Positions 13,058-24,724 of a stretch of DNA of 64,000 bases are shown here, piece by piece (positions within the stretch are counted from its first letter, which is position 1; each line of letters opens with the position of its first letter). Where the stretch lies: positions 10,658,248 to 10,722,247 of the forward strand of contig JAQFVV010012400.1 of assembly GCA_028023455.1 (NCBI GenBank), written 5' to 3'. The DNA comes from Epiperipatus broadwayi. Taxonomy: Eukaryota > Onychophora > Udeonychophora > Euonychophora > Peripatidae. Under the pieces are notes generated by a model, which was given only the letters and a program-made list of their open reading frames with translations, made no database searches and was not told where the DNA came from. A program made the translations under genes and the position numbers.

Positions 13058-13194
13058 AAAAATATTTGAGTTTTGCGTTGTTAGCCGAGAGGTATCGCAG
13101 CCGCCATGCAAGCAAGTAGTTGGTTGCAGACGGTTGTGGGTTCGCGTCCCCGGCCGATGCTATGACACATGGGAAAAAAAATATTTGAGTTTTG
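13058..13194 (+). mobile_element. tRNA-derived SINE, copy B, with 18-bp target-site duplication
   Basis: The body runs from about 13076 to 13173, followed by an A run. It begins CGTTGTTAGCCGAGAGGT (A-box region), contains GGGTTCGCGTCCCC (B-box region), ends CCGATGC and has the tail TATGACACATGGG. The 5' and 3' ends of the tRNA part can still pair as an acceptor stem in the family consensus. The host sequence at 13058-13075 is repeated exactly at 13177-13194, partly overlapping the A tail. This is diagnostic of LINE-mediated insertion and suggests a fairly recent event. Confidence 0.93.
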
Positions 13195-16100
13195 ATTATC
13201 CATTAGTCTTTTTCAGATACACAATATATACAGGTATCCCTCCATAATAATAGAATTACTATTATTTCTATATGTAATAGAAGGTATGATATATATTTGA
13301 ATGAAACGATTGACAATAGAAAAAGTTAATACAGGAAATAATTCAAAAGCTTCATATGGAATGTTTTCCTGAAGGTTTGTGATGATGGTATTCTAATTGT
13401 GCTTTTATATTGGACTATTTCCATCCTCTAATATATGTATTGAATGTCTTTAGAAAAATTTAACTTTATTTAAATATTCCAAATACATTCAACTGTTAGT
13501 AATAACATTTCATATGGAATGTTAGCTGAAATAAATCAAAACCACATTAAGTATGATGAAGAATTTTATAATAATAATCTCATATAGAAACAGAATTAAT
13601 TAAAGATTTCTAAAAATACTGTGGGAAAATGAATCAAAAACTAAGAAAATATGATGCTAGCACATATTATTCATGAATGACTAGAATGCTCTTAGAAAGT
13701 AAAATAGATGGGAAGACTACAAGATGCAGAATAGTAAAAAGAAAAATCCTCATGATGATTAAAGTTGGAAGAATCTTTCAGAAAATCAAAAACTTGCTTC
13801 CAGAAAAGATATTGAGATGCTAAACCATATTGCTCATCAACTTTTGAAGTGAAAACTATAGAAATAAGATCCATTTATCTTCATATATAAATACATTATT
13901 AGTGATGTTTATTATTGACCATTCTACTATTTTACCTTTTTTTTTTTTTTTTTTGTAAACAAATGAAGCAAACATATATATTATTATTTACCTAAAAAAT
14001 TATTTTATAGTAAGTTTATTTTCTGATTTGATATATCTGAGAACAGTCTCTTATATATTATTTGATTTTTCATTTGTTCTTTTAATAAATTACATTTTAT
14101 AATCCAATATTTTATTATTATAAATTGGTACCAAAATAAAGTAATCGTTTGAGTAACAAAGTGAGAGATCGATTTATGAACTTTCTGTTTGAGTCTGCCA
14201 TTGATCAAAACTGCATTGGGTTCTTACTAAATGATTTATTTCATTAAAAATTTTAATTATCGTGAGATAATGTATATACAAAACATAAATAGGATTAATA
14301 TATATATAGAAGTAATATATATAGCATATGATCAAAGTGTTTGCTCAACAGAACCTTGAATTGGGAAAACTAGCACGATTGTATCAAAAGGGGAACTGAA
14401 TTGAAAGAAAAAATTGCTTACGTATGACCTAGATTTATAGGGACCAGACCTAAATAACGGAAATGGTAAAGCTTTTAATTTTGTAGCGGGTTAAAAATAA
14501 GTTGACTATTATTTGATTATGGCTTGAAAGTCGTCATCATTGCTATTTTAATTTATCATAAGTTTGTCCCATTAAATAATTTTGTTTTCGGTAAAACTTA
14601 AAGTAAGGAATGAATATTTAAAATACGTGTGTGTGTGAGCACGTGCTTGTTAACAGAAAACAATCTTAATAAATATTTATAATTCAAATCATTTTTCCTC
14701 AGAATGGTTTTTGAAAAAAATATATGTCCATTTTCTTCGACTATAATTGTCATTACCATTTTATTTTGATAAAATTCAGAATATATCTTTTAATACCCAA
14801 TTTTTATTCTAAATCATCATTACGTAATAGTAAGCTAATAGATTTTTATTTTTCTGCTGATTAGTTTTATCATGGAATTAAATTCTGTAAAAATGTGTGT
14901 GCAAATTGTTTTTATTTTTTGTTTTACCGCCAAATGTGATTGTAATGGGTGTTAAGTTTTCAATCGACGACTAAAAATAGATTCACAAATTGATCCCATA
15001 TATACACATACCCAAACATTTAAACAAAACTTTGCAATACTTTTTTTAAAAATTATAATTATTTTATTTTTAGTTATATTTAAATTGACTAAAATATATT
15101 ACTATAACGTTTAACAGATTTTTTTTTTTTATAGTTAAGATTACAGTATTTTTATCTAACCAAAAGTTGCTCTCGCATATTATACAACGTACGTGTGTGC
15201 GTGCATATACAAACAAGAATGTTTGCTGAATCGTTGACCGTACAGATCAAATCATTAATATAAAATATATTAGTAATATAAAAATACTGTATATTTTAAA
15301 ACATTAATTAATAAGATAAATGATCGATCACTTATACTTATATTTTTATGATAAACATTTAAAATTTTATTTATTTCCCCCATAAGAATATACTCATATA
15401 GAAGAAATCAATAGAAGAATTAAATCGTATAATTGTTTAAAATTATGTATTTGCATTAGTTTCTATTATTATTTACTTTCGATATATATTGTTGCCTTCA
15501 TAAACATGGTAACAACTTTCTTGAAAGCAAACCATCAATTACAGCAAATATAAAACATATATACTCTCACACAAAGCACATGTGTATTATATTATATATG
15601 TATATAATACTATGAATAAAATATCATAATTAAAAATATAAAAATGCTTTATTCAAGACATTCGTATTATTTCACGTATATAAAAACTAAATTAAATTTT
15701 TGATTTAATGTTATACTGTTAAGAATAAAATCGTTGTTTTTAAGATATATAAGATAATATAATTACTGTAATATAAAATATTTTAGTCCAACATTTTTTA
15801 CTATATTATTTACGCAAAGATTTTTAATTTTTTAAGTTATTAATTCCATGTGTGAGTTATAAGATTTTTCCTCACATGTGTTTGGAAATTCTATTCTGTA
15901 ATAGTTGGTTGTCGTTTTTATCAGATGGCATTGAATCTAAAATTACAGCGGTTTGCATTCCTTCTATTAGTTTTAGCGATGGATAGAGTGTTGTTATTTT
16001 TATAATTACTAAAGTTTTTATTATTCTCAGGTTTTTGTTTCATTTGAAAAGAAGAAAAAAAGATAAAATTTATATTTATTACATACAGCATATACATAAA

Positions 16101-19100
16101 CAATGTTTTTTTTTAAAAAATATATAGTGTATGAGTATATAAATAAAATAATTTACGTTTATATTTTATATTCAATAATCTATACAAAAAAATTTAAAAT
16201 TTAATGAAATTTGACATAAGTTTAATATTGATTAAAATGAATGAATGAATGAATGAATAGAAGAAAATAATTAAACATTTTATTTTAATGCATTATGTAT
16301 TCTTAATAAACTTCCTGTTTTGATAAAAGATCTAAAATATTTTTACATTTTTTTCTATCTTTTTTAAAATATATTGGTAACATAAAATAATAATTACAAA
16401 GCTTATACGTCGTAATAACATTAATATTAATAGGTTATAAAGATTAGCAAGGGGAGGTCTTTTAACCAAATGGATTCTAAATATATTCACTAGACCTGGC
16501 ATAAAAACCTCTTCAAAATGGCTGACAAGACAGATGTAGTTTCTTGTTCCCCCATTGTTTAAACAAAGAAAAATGTAAATTTTTTTGCAATAATATTTAT
16601 TATTAATGATTTGTTAACAAGTAATTCAGTGAAAGGAAATTGTAACATGCTTCAATGGAAAGCTGTAGATGATATTTTTGTATTGGTAGGCATTTTTTAA
16701 ACAGATTACAATTGAACAACAGTTTTGTTAATTGTAGGCCACGCATATATATTCATGTTATTATGCAGGTAGCAAGTATATAAATTAATTGATGAAGTTC
16801 AACAAGTCCTTTTATTATAAAATATTATAAATATCCACGTAGATAGAACAATACTTATTATGAATACTGATTTTTTAATAGACCTAATCTTTTTTTTTTA
16901 TTTTGCTTTGTAGTAGGAAGTTAATTTCAAATAATTGACTTTATTATTATAAGAAAAGTATTAACTCAATTGATTTCACTATTTTTAGTAAACTTTATTA
17001 TTTGGGATAGTGACAAATAAATCTTTAAAAGGAAGAGTTCTGCTTTTGTTTTTTGTTTTTAATATATTGTGTGTGCCTACATATATACATACATACACAC
17101 ACATGAGCATACTTATTTATTTACGCAAAAAAGCAACAAATATTAAACTAATATATTATTTATATATACAAAAAACAATTAAAACTAAATTAAAGATAAT
17201 CAAATAAGAAAGGAATTTTTAAAAAAAGGAAAATGAAGACAACTTAAAAAAATAAAAAATAAATGTAAAAAACAGAAGAATCAACTTATGCAGTATTTCA
17301 AAAGTAGAATAGAACATATTTTTCTGAAAATTTAAATAAATAGTTTTCAGTAAATAAATAACTACTCTATATATTTTATTAATAGCATGATTATTATATA
17401 TAATCAAATTGATATTGACTATTGGTTTTCTAGAATTACAAATTAATAAAATATTACATTTTCTTTTCTAAATTTAATACAAAATATCACAAAAATTACT
17501 GCAGCTATCTTTTCCAGGAAAATGCTGTAGTTTGAATTTTACAAGTTTACCATCTTTTATAAGACTTTCTTTCGCATTCTATCATGAAGAAGAATGAAGA
17601 AAAAGAGCAGAAAAGTAGTAAGTTTTACTTTTTGAAGGAGAGAGAATAATACTAAATGTGTATAATTTTAAAAATCAAATTCTATCATAAATTTGCAAAA
17701 GTTGTGTTTACTTTTAAAAATGTATTAATTATATGTGTTAAATACTGTATTTATAAATCGTTGTCCTTGACTATGTATAATTTTTAAATTAAATTGAAAG
17801 TTGATTTGTATACTCTGTGCACATGTTTAAAACATCTGTAATATATAAATATGTGTTAAAATGTATATTTTATAGGATTCACTGCTGTCTGTGAATTTTA
17901 GTACTTGTAGAAAGACTTATGGCCAATAATATAGACATGTAAACTATGACATTTATATCAGCAAAGTGTGTGATCATTAAAAGATTATAAAGAACTTGGC
18001 TTAACTGAAGAGAATTGTTTGGTCAAGGTGATCTTTAGAATATACTGATAATTCTGAAATGAAGTGTTTAAAAATGAAAATAAGCTGTTAATTAAAAATA
18101 TATATTAGATTATGTTGTCTGATATATTAATGTTTTAAATATCATTTGAAAAGCCACATTAAGTCTTATTTCAACAATTTTAAATATTTATACTATAATA
18201 TTATTCTATATAATTTATATATAATGTGAAAATTAAAGATCTCTGAAGTGCAGCTCATTTTTTTTTCATTTGATGCTCCAATATCACATGACCTCTTGGG
18301 TAAAAATTAGTTTTTTTTTTTTTTTTCTTTTCATTCTAATATTTACTGGGCTGTTTTTAGCTTGCTTATATAAGTATTTATGTCCAACTCTCAAACAAGA
18401 TATATGTAAACAACTACTTTAAATAATTAGCATTTTATCCATAAATATTGCAGTATATAAGTTCTATGAATCTGGCTTTTCTACCCTAAAGAATGCTTAG
18501 CTACAGCTAATAAATAAAGATATGAAATAAATATTTTTCTTAGCCAATGTTACAAACAGGATAATAAAAAGGATAACAACTTCAAATATTATATAATTTT
18601 ACTAGATAATGTGCAGATTAAATCTTATTATTTATTTCAAATTATTAAATTCTTACATGTTTAATGCAATTGTAAATTATTATTTGGGGAAAAAATTATA
18701 ATCTAGTTGACTGACATTTCTCCAGGATAGTGAAATAGAAATGAAAAAGTGAATTAAAAGAATTTTTTTAAAACTGAAACCAGACTCATTAAAAGTGTTT
18801 TTTTCAGAATTATATGATAAAGAATCAAACTAAAATATATATTTTTTACTTTTCAACTTTATTGAAAATATTTTTGGTATACTAATTTTCATTGAATGTG
18901 ATCTTAGGGCAAATGAAATATTTTTGGATTTTTATTACTTATATCTAAACAATAATGGATTTAGAATCAAAGTCAGAACTGAAAGTTTATTCATTGATTC
19001 TACAGCCCTAGTATTTATTACCTGATTTGAAGTTTTAATGTAAAATACTATTATGGATAATATAATAAACTATTGAATATATAAAAAGTATTATTTATTT

Positions 19101-19706
19101 TTTAAAAGATTAAATAATCATTTATTAAAAGTTATTATTAAAATGGTATTTAACTATAATCATTAAAACCACATCTTTCAAATTAGTTCAATGACTTGGG
19201 TTATAAAGTATTACAGGTTAGATTCTCTTCCCAAAACCTAGATTGAGTAACAAGGTACTACAACAATGAGGCCAGATAATAAACCTTCATCATCATTGGG
19301 GGTGGATTAATATATTTTGACCGACTTTTAACTAAATATATTCTGCTATTCTAACTTTAGAAAAACATTATATACTTTAGTAAGTATTTCCACCATTTCT
19401 TAAACTTAATAAAGCATGATTCCATTTTATAAAAAATTTTCATTACTATTCACAAGTGTTTAGACTTTAGCATATCTAATGAATTAAGTTATAGCTAAAA
19501 TATATGTATCATGAGATATCAGTCTTTTATTTTAGATAAGGATTAATGATATTTAAACAGTCAAATCTTTACTAGAGCATACTAAATGTACTACTTATTT
19601 ATTTATAACAAATACTTCAGTACAATTATAAACATTACACACAATATATATATATAAACATTAAAAGCATAAGGCTAAACCAGTTAATAAATAATCAAAG
19701 TCACCC
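13195..19706. other. Mostly unique AT-rich sequence
   Basis: No gene was recognised. Visible items are a poly-T run at 13937-13955, a tetranucleotide (ATGA)n run at 16234-16258, and a block at 13430-13510 related to the arms of the 4.9-5.3 kb foldback. A 14-codon frame at 16518-16562 is listed separately. The 14.4-16.5 kb part is comparatively poor in repeats shared with the rest of the window. Confidence 0.45.
16518..16562 (+). other. Possible short coding start (14 codons), speculative
   Basis: An ATG in a favourable context (CAAAATGG) opens a frame reading MADKTDVVSCSPIV before a stop. The translation is less skewed than surrounding AT-rich frames, and a GT that could serve as a splice donor lies within it. 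It could be the first exon of a host gene on the plus strand. No protein family can be assigned from so few residues, and chance occurrence is the default explanation. Confidence 0.12.
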
Positions 19707-19919
19707 AATTTCATAACTCAACTAGACTAGTCAAATAATAAACTTTAAAACACAACCAATGGTTTCACTGTTATAAGCAGGCTTCTCAAGTGTAAAAAAC
19801 TACCAATAATATGTTATTTTGTAGTTCTTTACACTTGAGAACTCTACTTGTAGCAGTAAAACCATTGGCTGTGTTTTAGAGTTTATTTTTTGGCTAGACT
19901 GATTGAGTTGTAAATTTGG
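19707..19919. repeat. Foldback repeat, arms about 98 bp
   Basis: The arms 19707-19804 and 19821-19919 are reverse complements with a few mismatches and a spacer of about 16 bases. Shared blocks include 'cacaaccaatggtttcactg' and its complement. No coding sequence is present. It is a small MITE-like or snap-back element. Confidence 0.85.
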
Positions 19920-20260
19920 AATAATTTTGATATATATATGACAATTACATATCACGAGTTTTCAAAGTTTAATAAATGATTATTATATTAATCTTGCTGT
20001 TTATGCACAATATAAAATTATATTAGTTTATTACCTATTAAGATATTTGTCCATTAGGTTTCACACTTCTTGTTTACATCGGTCTGAATTTCAATATACT
20101 TAACTTTGCAGCTTATACATAAGACAGTAATCTTTTATCTACGCTGCATTATTTTGACTTTAAATCTGTCTCATAGGGGGAGCTGCTGGAATAATGTTAT
20201 ATTTGCTGATACCACTATTATATATATATATAGATATGTTAACTCTGATCTTCTCATGGA

Positions 20261-20392
20261 TAAATGATGATTTTTTCCCATATGTCAAAGCATCAGCCGG
20301 GAAGCGAATCCGCGACAACTGTCTGCAAGCAACTGCTTGCTTGCAAGGAAGCTGCGCTGACCTTTCGGCTACCAACGCTAAATGATGATTTT
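20261..20392 (-). mobile_element. tRNA-derived SINE, copy C, with 14-bp target-site duplication
   Basis: The body is at about 20277-20378 on the minus strand. It begins GCGTTGGTAGCCGAAAGGTC, contains GGATTCGCTTCCC, ends CTGATGC and has the tail TTTGACATATGGG plus A. The first seven bases GCGTTGG can pair with the family's closing CCGATGC (G-T wobbles allowed), as an acceptor stem would. The flank TAAATGATGATTTT occurs at 20261-20274 and again at 20379-20392, a perfect duplication. Two short overlapping frames across it are artefacts of its higher GC content. Confidence 0.93.
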
Positions 20393-20439
20393 ATACTATT
20401 ATTTTCAGGAGATTACTTGCAATAAATAAAATGGATAAA

Positions 20440-20585
20440 CAATTGACATATTATATGTGAAAGAAGATCTGAGGAAAGTATTTGTTATTGTACTAAAATG
20501 TCAGCTATTTATCTATTTTATTTACTTTTCAAAAATAATAGTATAAAATCATATATATATATGCACAAAAATTACAATTACTTGT
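20440..20585 (+). mobile_element. Penelope-like element 3'-tail fragment
   Basis: The block starting 'ctgaggaaagtatttgttat' and running on past 'atgtcagctattta' matches the terminal arms of the PLE at 42.9-44.3 kb (44249 on the plus strand, 43026 on the minus strand). Similarity continues into the (TA)n/'atgcacaaaaatta' part. No coding sequence is attached, so this is a severely truncated or solo-tail insertion. Confidence 0.65.
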
Positions 20586-21078
20586 CTATACAACTGTTTT
20601 TATTATTTCAACCAGATTACTACTTTTCATTAGAAAATAGTCCAAATAATTTATTTCAAACACTAAATATTAAAAATCATTTTCATTTGTATATTTGGTA
20701 AAATAAAACATTCGTATAAGTGCGTATAAGTTGATAATCTTTTCTTTTAAAGAGCGTTTAACCAATCAAGTGCTGATCTATTGTGTAAAATCTTAGTTAT
20801 TTTTTTAAAAACAAAAAAGCGAACTATTGTCTCAACAGATATTGCAAAAACTTTTCAATGGTTACTTACCCCTTAATTTATATACAATATAGATACATGA
20901 CTGTGCAAAAAAACAAACTGTATATATAAAACTATGTATACGAAAAATCATATGTATAAAATATTGTTGTATATACATATTAAATCTCAAATATACATAT
21001 AAACTATGGATACAAATATTTTGTGTACAAAAAGTATATAAATATTGAATCTCATATATATATTTAGCAGACGTAATT

Positions 21079-21220
21079 GTTTTAAATATGTGGAAATATC
21101 TGTTATATTTTTCATATTAGAAAATGACTATCATTGATTACTATCTATTAGTCTATTAACATCTGATAGTAATTTTCTAATATGAAAAATATATCAAAAG
21201 TTTTCACATATTTAAATATA
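21079..21220. repeat. Foldback repeat, arms about 55 bp
   Basis: The arms 21079-21133 and 21166-21220 share 'tatttttcatattagaaaat' and its complement, with a 32-base spacer. No coding capacity. Confidence 0.75.
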
Positions 21221-21668
21221 TATATAATATTCTTATATAATATATTAAAGAATTGATAATAATTAAAGAATTAAAAATGGATAGCTATGTCTTAAATTTA
21301 TATATATAATTCTTTTTTTTCTTTTGTGGAAGAAAAGTTGTTTGTAATATTACCACTCTTAAATGACCAATTGATTTGATCTCATAAACTGAAGAGTTTA
21401 GAAATTGGTTTGCCTTTATTTTTATGCAAAATGTCAAATCTATTATTAGTTATTCTAAGATGCTGATTACTTACTGATTTACCTACATAACAATTCAAGC
21501 ATTTGATCTATTCTATTAAATATAATACATTTACACTTTTATAATTGTCATAGTTGGGGATATACTATGTAAAATCATTAATGGCAGTTACCTTGGACTA
21601 TTTCTGTAATAACAATGTATTTGTGAGTAAGCCATATTTTATTACCACAAGAAAAACATTTTTGTCAA

Positions 21669-21760
21669 GCATTAGTGGGCTAGTGGTTAGCATAGCTGTC
21701 TTCCAAGCAGCCAGCCTGGGTTCGCTTCCTAATCAACGCAATTGACATATTAAAAAAAAA
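21669..21760 (+). mobile_element. tRNA-Gly(TCC)-headed SINE or retro-pseudogene
   Basis: Bases 21669-21740 are an almost full-length tRNA-Gly shape: TAGTGGTTAGCAT in the A box, anticodon loop CTTCCAA (anticodon TCC) closed by GCTGT/GCAGC, and GGGTTCGCTTCC in the B box. The acceptor stem and T stem carry mismatches that look like C-to-T decay, so it is not a working tRNA gene. It is followed by AATTGACATATT and an A run of 10, very like the TATGACACATGGG-A tail of the four other SINEs here. The flank 'aaaaacatt' appears on both sides and could be a target-site duplication. Confidence 0.8.
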
Positions 21761-21784
21761 ACATTCTTTTTCTAATACAAAATT

Positions 21785-22500
21785 ACTAATAAAATTTATT
21801 TTAAAAGTCTGTCCTTAAATGCTTTATATTGTCAATATACACCTTTAGGCAAGTTGGAAAAAGTGGATTTTAGATCATCTATGAAATTTAATATGTTAAA
21901 GGGTTTCTGTAGTATATGGTTAGACAAATCATTATTAAAAGCAAGAACAACTGGATGAACTTTCATTTGGCTTCTTTTTTCCTTAGACGGAAGTTTTTTT
22001 CTATCAATTTCTGAAGATTTTATTATTCCCAATCCAATAGTCTTTTAGGATATTCCATACTTATATATTTATTGTATAAAGCTTTATTTTGTTGAAGAAA
22101 TTTTTCATCATTACTAATTCTTCTAATTCTTAAAAATTGATTACAGGGGATATTAGCTTTTAAGTGCTTAGGATGGTTACTATAAAAATGTAGGTAGCTA
22201 TGGCTGTCAGTTGGTTTGTTATATATATTAGTTTTAAAATTTTTATTACTGTACATATTTTCACTATCAATAAAATGGGCTACTAGTTTAGAAAAAATGG
22301 CAAAATGTATATATTTATTAAAATTATTTAGATAATTGAATAAAGTATGAAATTCCTCTTTCTTGTATGGCCATATCATAAAAATGGCATGTAACAAAAT
22401 ATGACATTTACATACATCTGGAATTTCTAAATATGAAAGACTCCAGTTTAGCCACAAAAATGTTGGAATAATTTTGTGCCATTTTTCTATCCATTTCAAT
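21785..22500 (-). pseudogene. Penelope-like element reverse transcriptase fragment (PLE-1)
   Basis: A 158-codon minus-strand frame (22023-22499) carries the region after the catalytic YxDD of Penelope-like RTs. It reads FMIWPYKKEEFHTLFNYLN, then YNKPTDSHSYLHF, SNHPKHLKANIPC and QFLRIRRISNDEKF. A second frame (21832-22032) continues with the thumb-like part, KVHPVVLAFNNDLSNHI then KPFNIL, and on to about 21785 with in-frame stops. The conserved order 'KPTD..YL...S.HP.....IP..Q..R.RRI' is a hallmark of PLE RTs. No GIY-YIG endonuclease follows: the sequence downstream is a SINE. It is truncated at both ends and differs in sequence from PLE-2 at 43-44 kb, so it is probably a separate lineage. Confidence 0.85.
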
Positions 22501-23477
22501 ATCTTATTTTTATAAAACCTTACTACAATGACTCAAATTTACAAATCAGATTCTCAAAGATTGTTTAAAAAGACTTACAAATAATCAATATATATATATA
22601 ATGATGGAACATTTGTAATATATGTAATGATGGAACATTTGTGGACATACGGTTATTTTCTGCTAATTTATGATATGTCTAGCATATGTGAAAAAAATTT
22701 TGCCAACATAATGTCAATTCAACTACACTATTGGTCAAACATTTTTGTTCATTCTATGTGTCTGAAGTAAAATTGAAATCGTATTTAATAAATAGTGGTG
22801 GGGGATAAATCTAAGTTTCCACACATTTATGGTATACAATTCAGGTCCTCAAAGCTTGCAAATACTAGATTTATATATACATACTGATAGAGTTATATAT
22901 TAAAGTTCTTTTTAATCACAACTTTAATAACCATAAGAGTGAACTACTATTGCTTCTTAGATATAATTGTCTTTATTAGTTGTTGCTATTCTTTCATCTT
23001 TACTTCTAAACATAAATGTTTGATTATTGATATACTAGACAATTCCATAAATGTATGACCAAGTATAGAATGTATTTTAGAGAATAAAGATTATATCTGA
23101 CACAGATCTTTAATAAAAGTTTAATATTATATAACAGAAATAAACAATATAAAAAATTTGGTTCTCTATCAAATATTTTAGCTAAATACATTATTATTAA
23201 TAATTGTAAACTCTCATATCTCTGCCAGATCATATTGCCATGTGAAATCACAACCCCATGTAGCACATATTTTTGTAAAGTGCGTTTCACATATTTGAAA
23301 TTTTTTATAATAACCGAAAAGCATGAACAATGTGAAAGTTTGTTTTTGCCTACAAAAAATGTCAGGGAATATAGATTATGAGCAAGATGATTTCACATAA
23401 ACACAAGTTTATGAGTGGTTTAACTGAAATATTAAATTCATCACATCCCTAAAAAGTGTTGCAAATGAAGTCCAAAG
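22501..23477. other. AT-rich sequence, nothing firmly recognised
   Basis: A direct duplication of 'atgatggaacatttgt' lies near 22602-22640. The minus-strand frame at 23024-23290 has no family signature. It could be the degraded continuation of the frame at 23478-23834, but I cannot show this. Confidence 0.4.
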
Positions 23478-23834
23478 TCAAAACAATGCTGTTTTCTTTT
23501 CATGCAAACATTTTTCTTTCACATTTAGTTTGTAACAATCAGATATTTTATCTGCAAGTTCTAAAACATTTATGTGATGTGGTAAAATTTTATGGCAGAG
23601 AAAAGAGTACAAGTTTTCCCCTAATAAAGTATCATCTCTCAAAGCCTTGAGTGTGAAACACTTTTTTTTTATTAATTCAGCATGAACTATCTTATCTATC
23701 AGCTTTATTTTCTTAATCTCACTTTGTGCAATTTTTTTAAAATCTCTCAAATGAAAAAACGTCTCAGAAGTAGTGAGAAAAATGACAACTTTTGATGTTT
23801 GTATTCTGTCTTTGAAAATATAGGTAATATCCAT
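23478..23834 (-). CDS. Unrecognised 118-codon frame at the edge of a long repeat
   Basis: The frame starts at 23834 (MDITYIFKDRIQ) and stops at 23478. It is basic and leucine-rich with several cysteine and histidine residues (for example YSFLCHKILPHHINVLELADK). I do not recognise a family. The first ~19 codons are repeated in the long direct repeat copy at 30.9 kb, where the frame reads MDFTYISKLEYKFQK. The frame therefore probably belongs to a repetitive element transcribed on the minus strand. Amino-acid composition is less AT-driven than most frames here. It may be a remnant of a transposon protein or of a retrocopy. Confidence 0.3.
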   Translation of the reverse strand: MDITYIFKDRIQTSKVVIFLTTSETFFHLRDFKKIAQSEIKKIKLIDKIVHAELIKKKCFTLKALRDDTLLGENLYSFLCHKILPHHINVLELADKISDCYKLNVKEKCLHEKKTALF

Positions 23835-24724
23835 TTTAAAGAATAAAGTATTCTGATGGTTTATAATTTAATGAAGCAATTTTGATAAAAAAAAATTTTT
23901 ATATATAATAAATTTGTCATTTTGTCATAAAAATTTTTAATATGCTGCCCGGGATAATATTGCTTCTTACACCTCCATTTTGTTCAAACAACTATATATT
24001 TTAAAGAATATAAAAATGATATATTGAAATTTATATGTGCTTCTGTTTAAAGTCAAAACAAAAGAGAGAATATGTTCAAACTATTCAGTTTTTTTTATAA
24101 GATTTTTTCATTGACGTCAGTATAACTATAGCAGTCCTTTATATTCATTCTTTAAGTGATTTCCAGCAGTCTTCCATAAATAAAAAATCTTATTACACAA
24201 TAATGATAAAAAAATCATTTCACAATTATTACATATAATAAACATTTTTCATTTTTAATATACAAATACTATTTTCCATTCCAACATAAATTAAACAGTT
24301 TACACTACATTTTCAATATATTACACGGAAGATATACTTTCTCAGCATAATATAACATACAAATAAAAAGGACAAATATATTGGAAATATTAAATATTTA
24401 TTTGTATTGTTTATAATTTATTATCATGAATGCAGCATTGAAAATGAAACATATAATAAAAAAATAATAATTTCATCTAAGCTATATGCTTTATTATTCA
24501 CATATTCATTTTCCTTTTTAAAATGAATAAAGTCAATTTAGTTCTACAATACAATTAATAATAAATAATTTTAGATCAATATGATCATTGTCATAGCAAC
24601 ACAGGTCAATACTTTATAAGTTAACATATTCACCATTCAAGCATAAAACAAAAAAAAAGGTTTAAAAAAAATTATGACTGACATCTTACTGCATACTGAA
24701 ACTCATCACAAATTTCAGTAGGTT
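23800..24724 (-). repeat. Long direct repeat R, copy 1
   Basis: About 0.9 kb is repeated in the same orientation at 30890-31900. Landmarks in the same order are 'tattctgatggttta', 'aagattttttcattgac', 'atacaaatactattttccatt', 'ataaaaaggacaaat' and 'ctcaaatttcagtagg' (here 'cacaaatttcagtagg'). Identity looks like 75-85% with indels. The strand given assumes the short frame entering its high-coordinate... low-coordinate edge on the minus strand reflects the element's direction. It could be an LTR or simply a dispersed repeat; clear TG...CA ends were not seen. Confidence 0.7.

Noticed and set aside
20160-20385. Protein frames on both strands over the SINE
   Set aside because: The openness comes from the GC-richer tRNA-like body; the sequence is a SINE with target-site duplication.
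21669-21740. Functional tRNA-Gly gene
   Set aside because: Acceptor and T stems contain mismatches and the tail plus poly-A indicates a retroposed copy.
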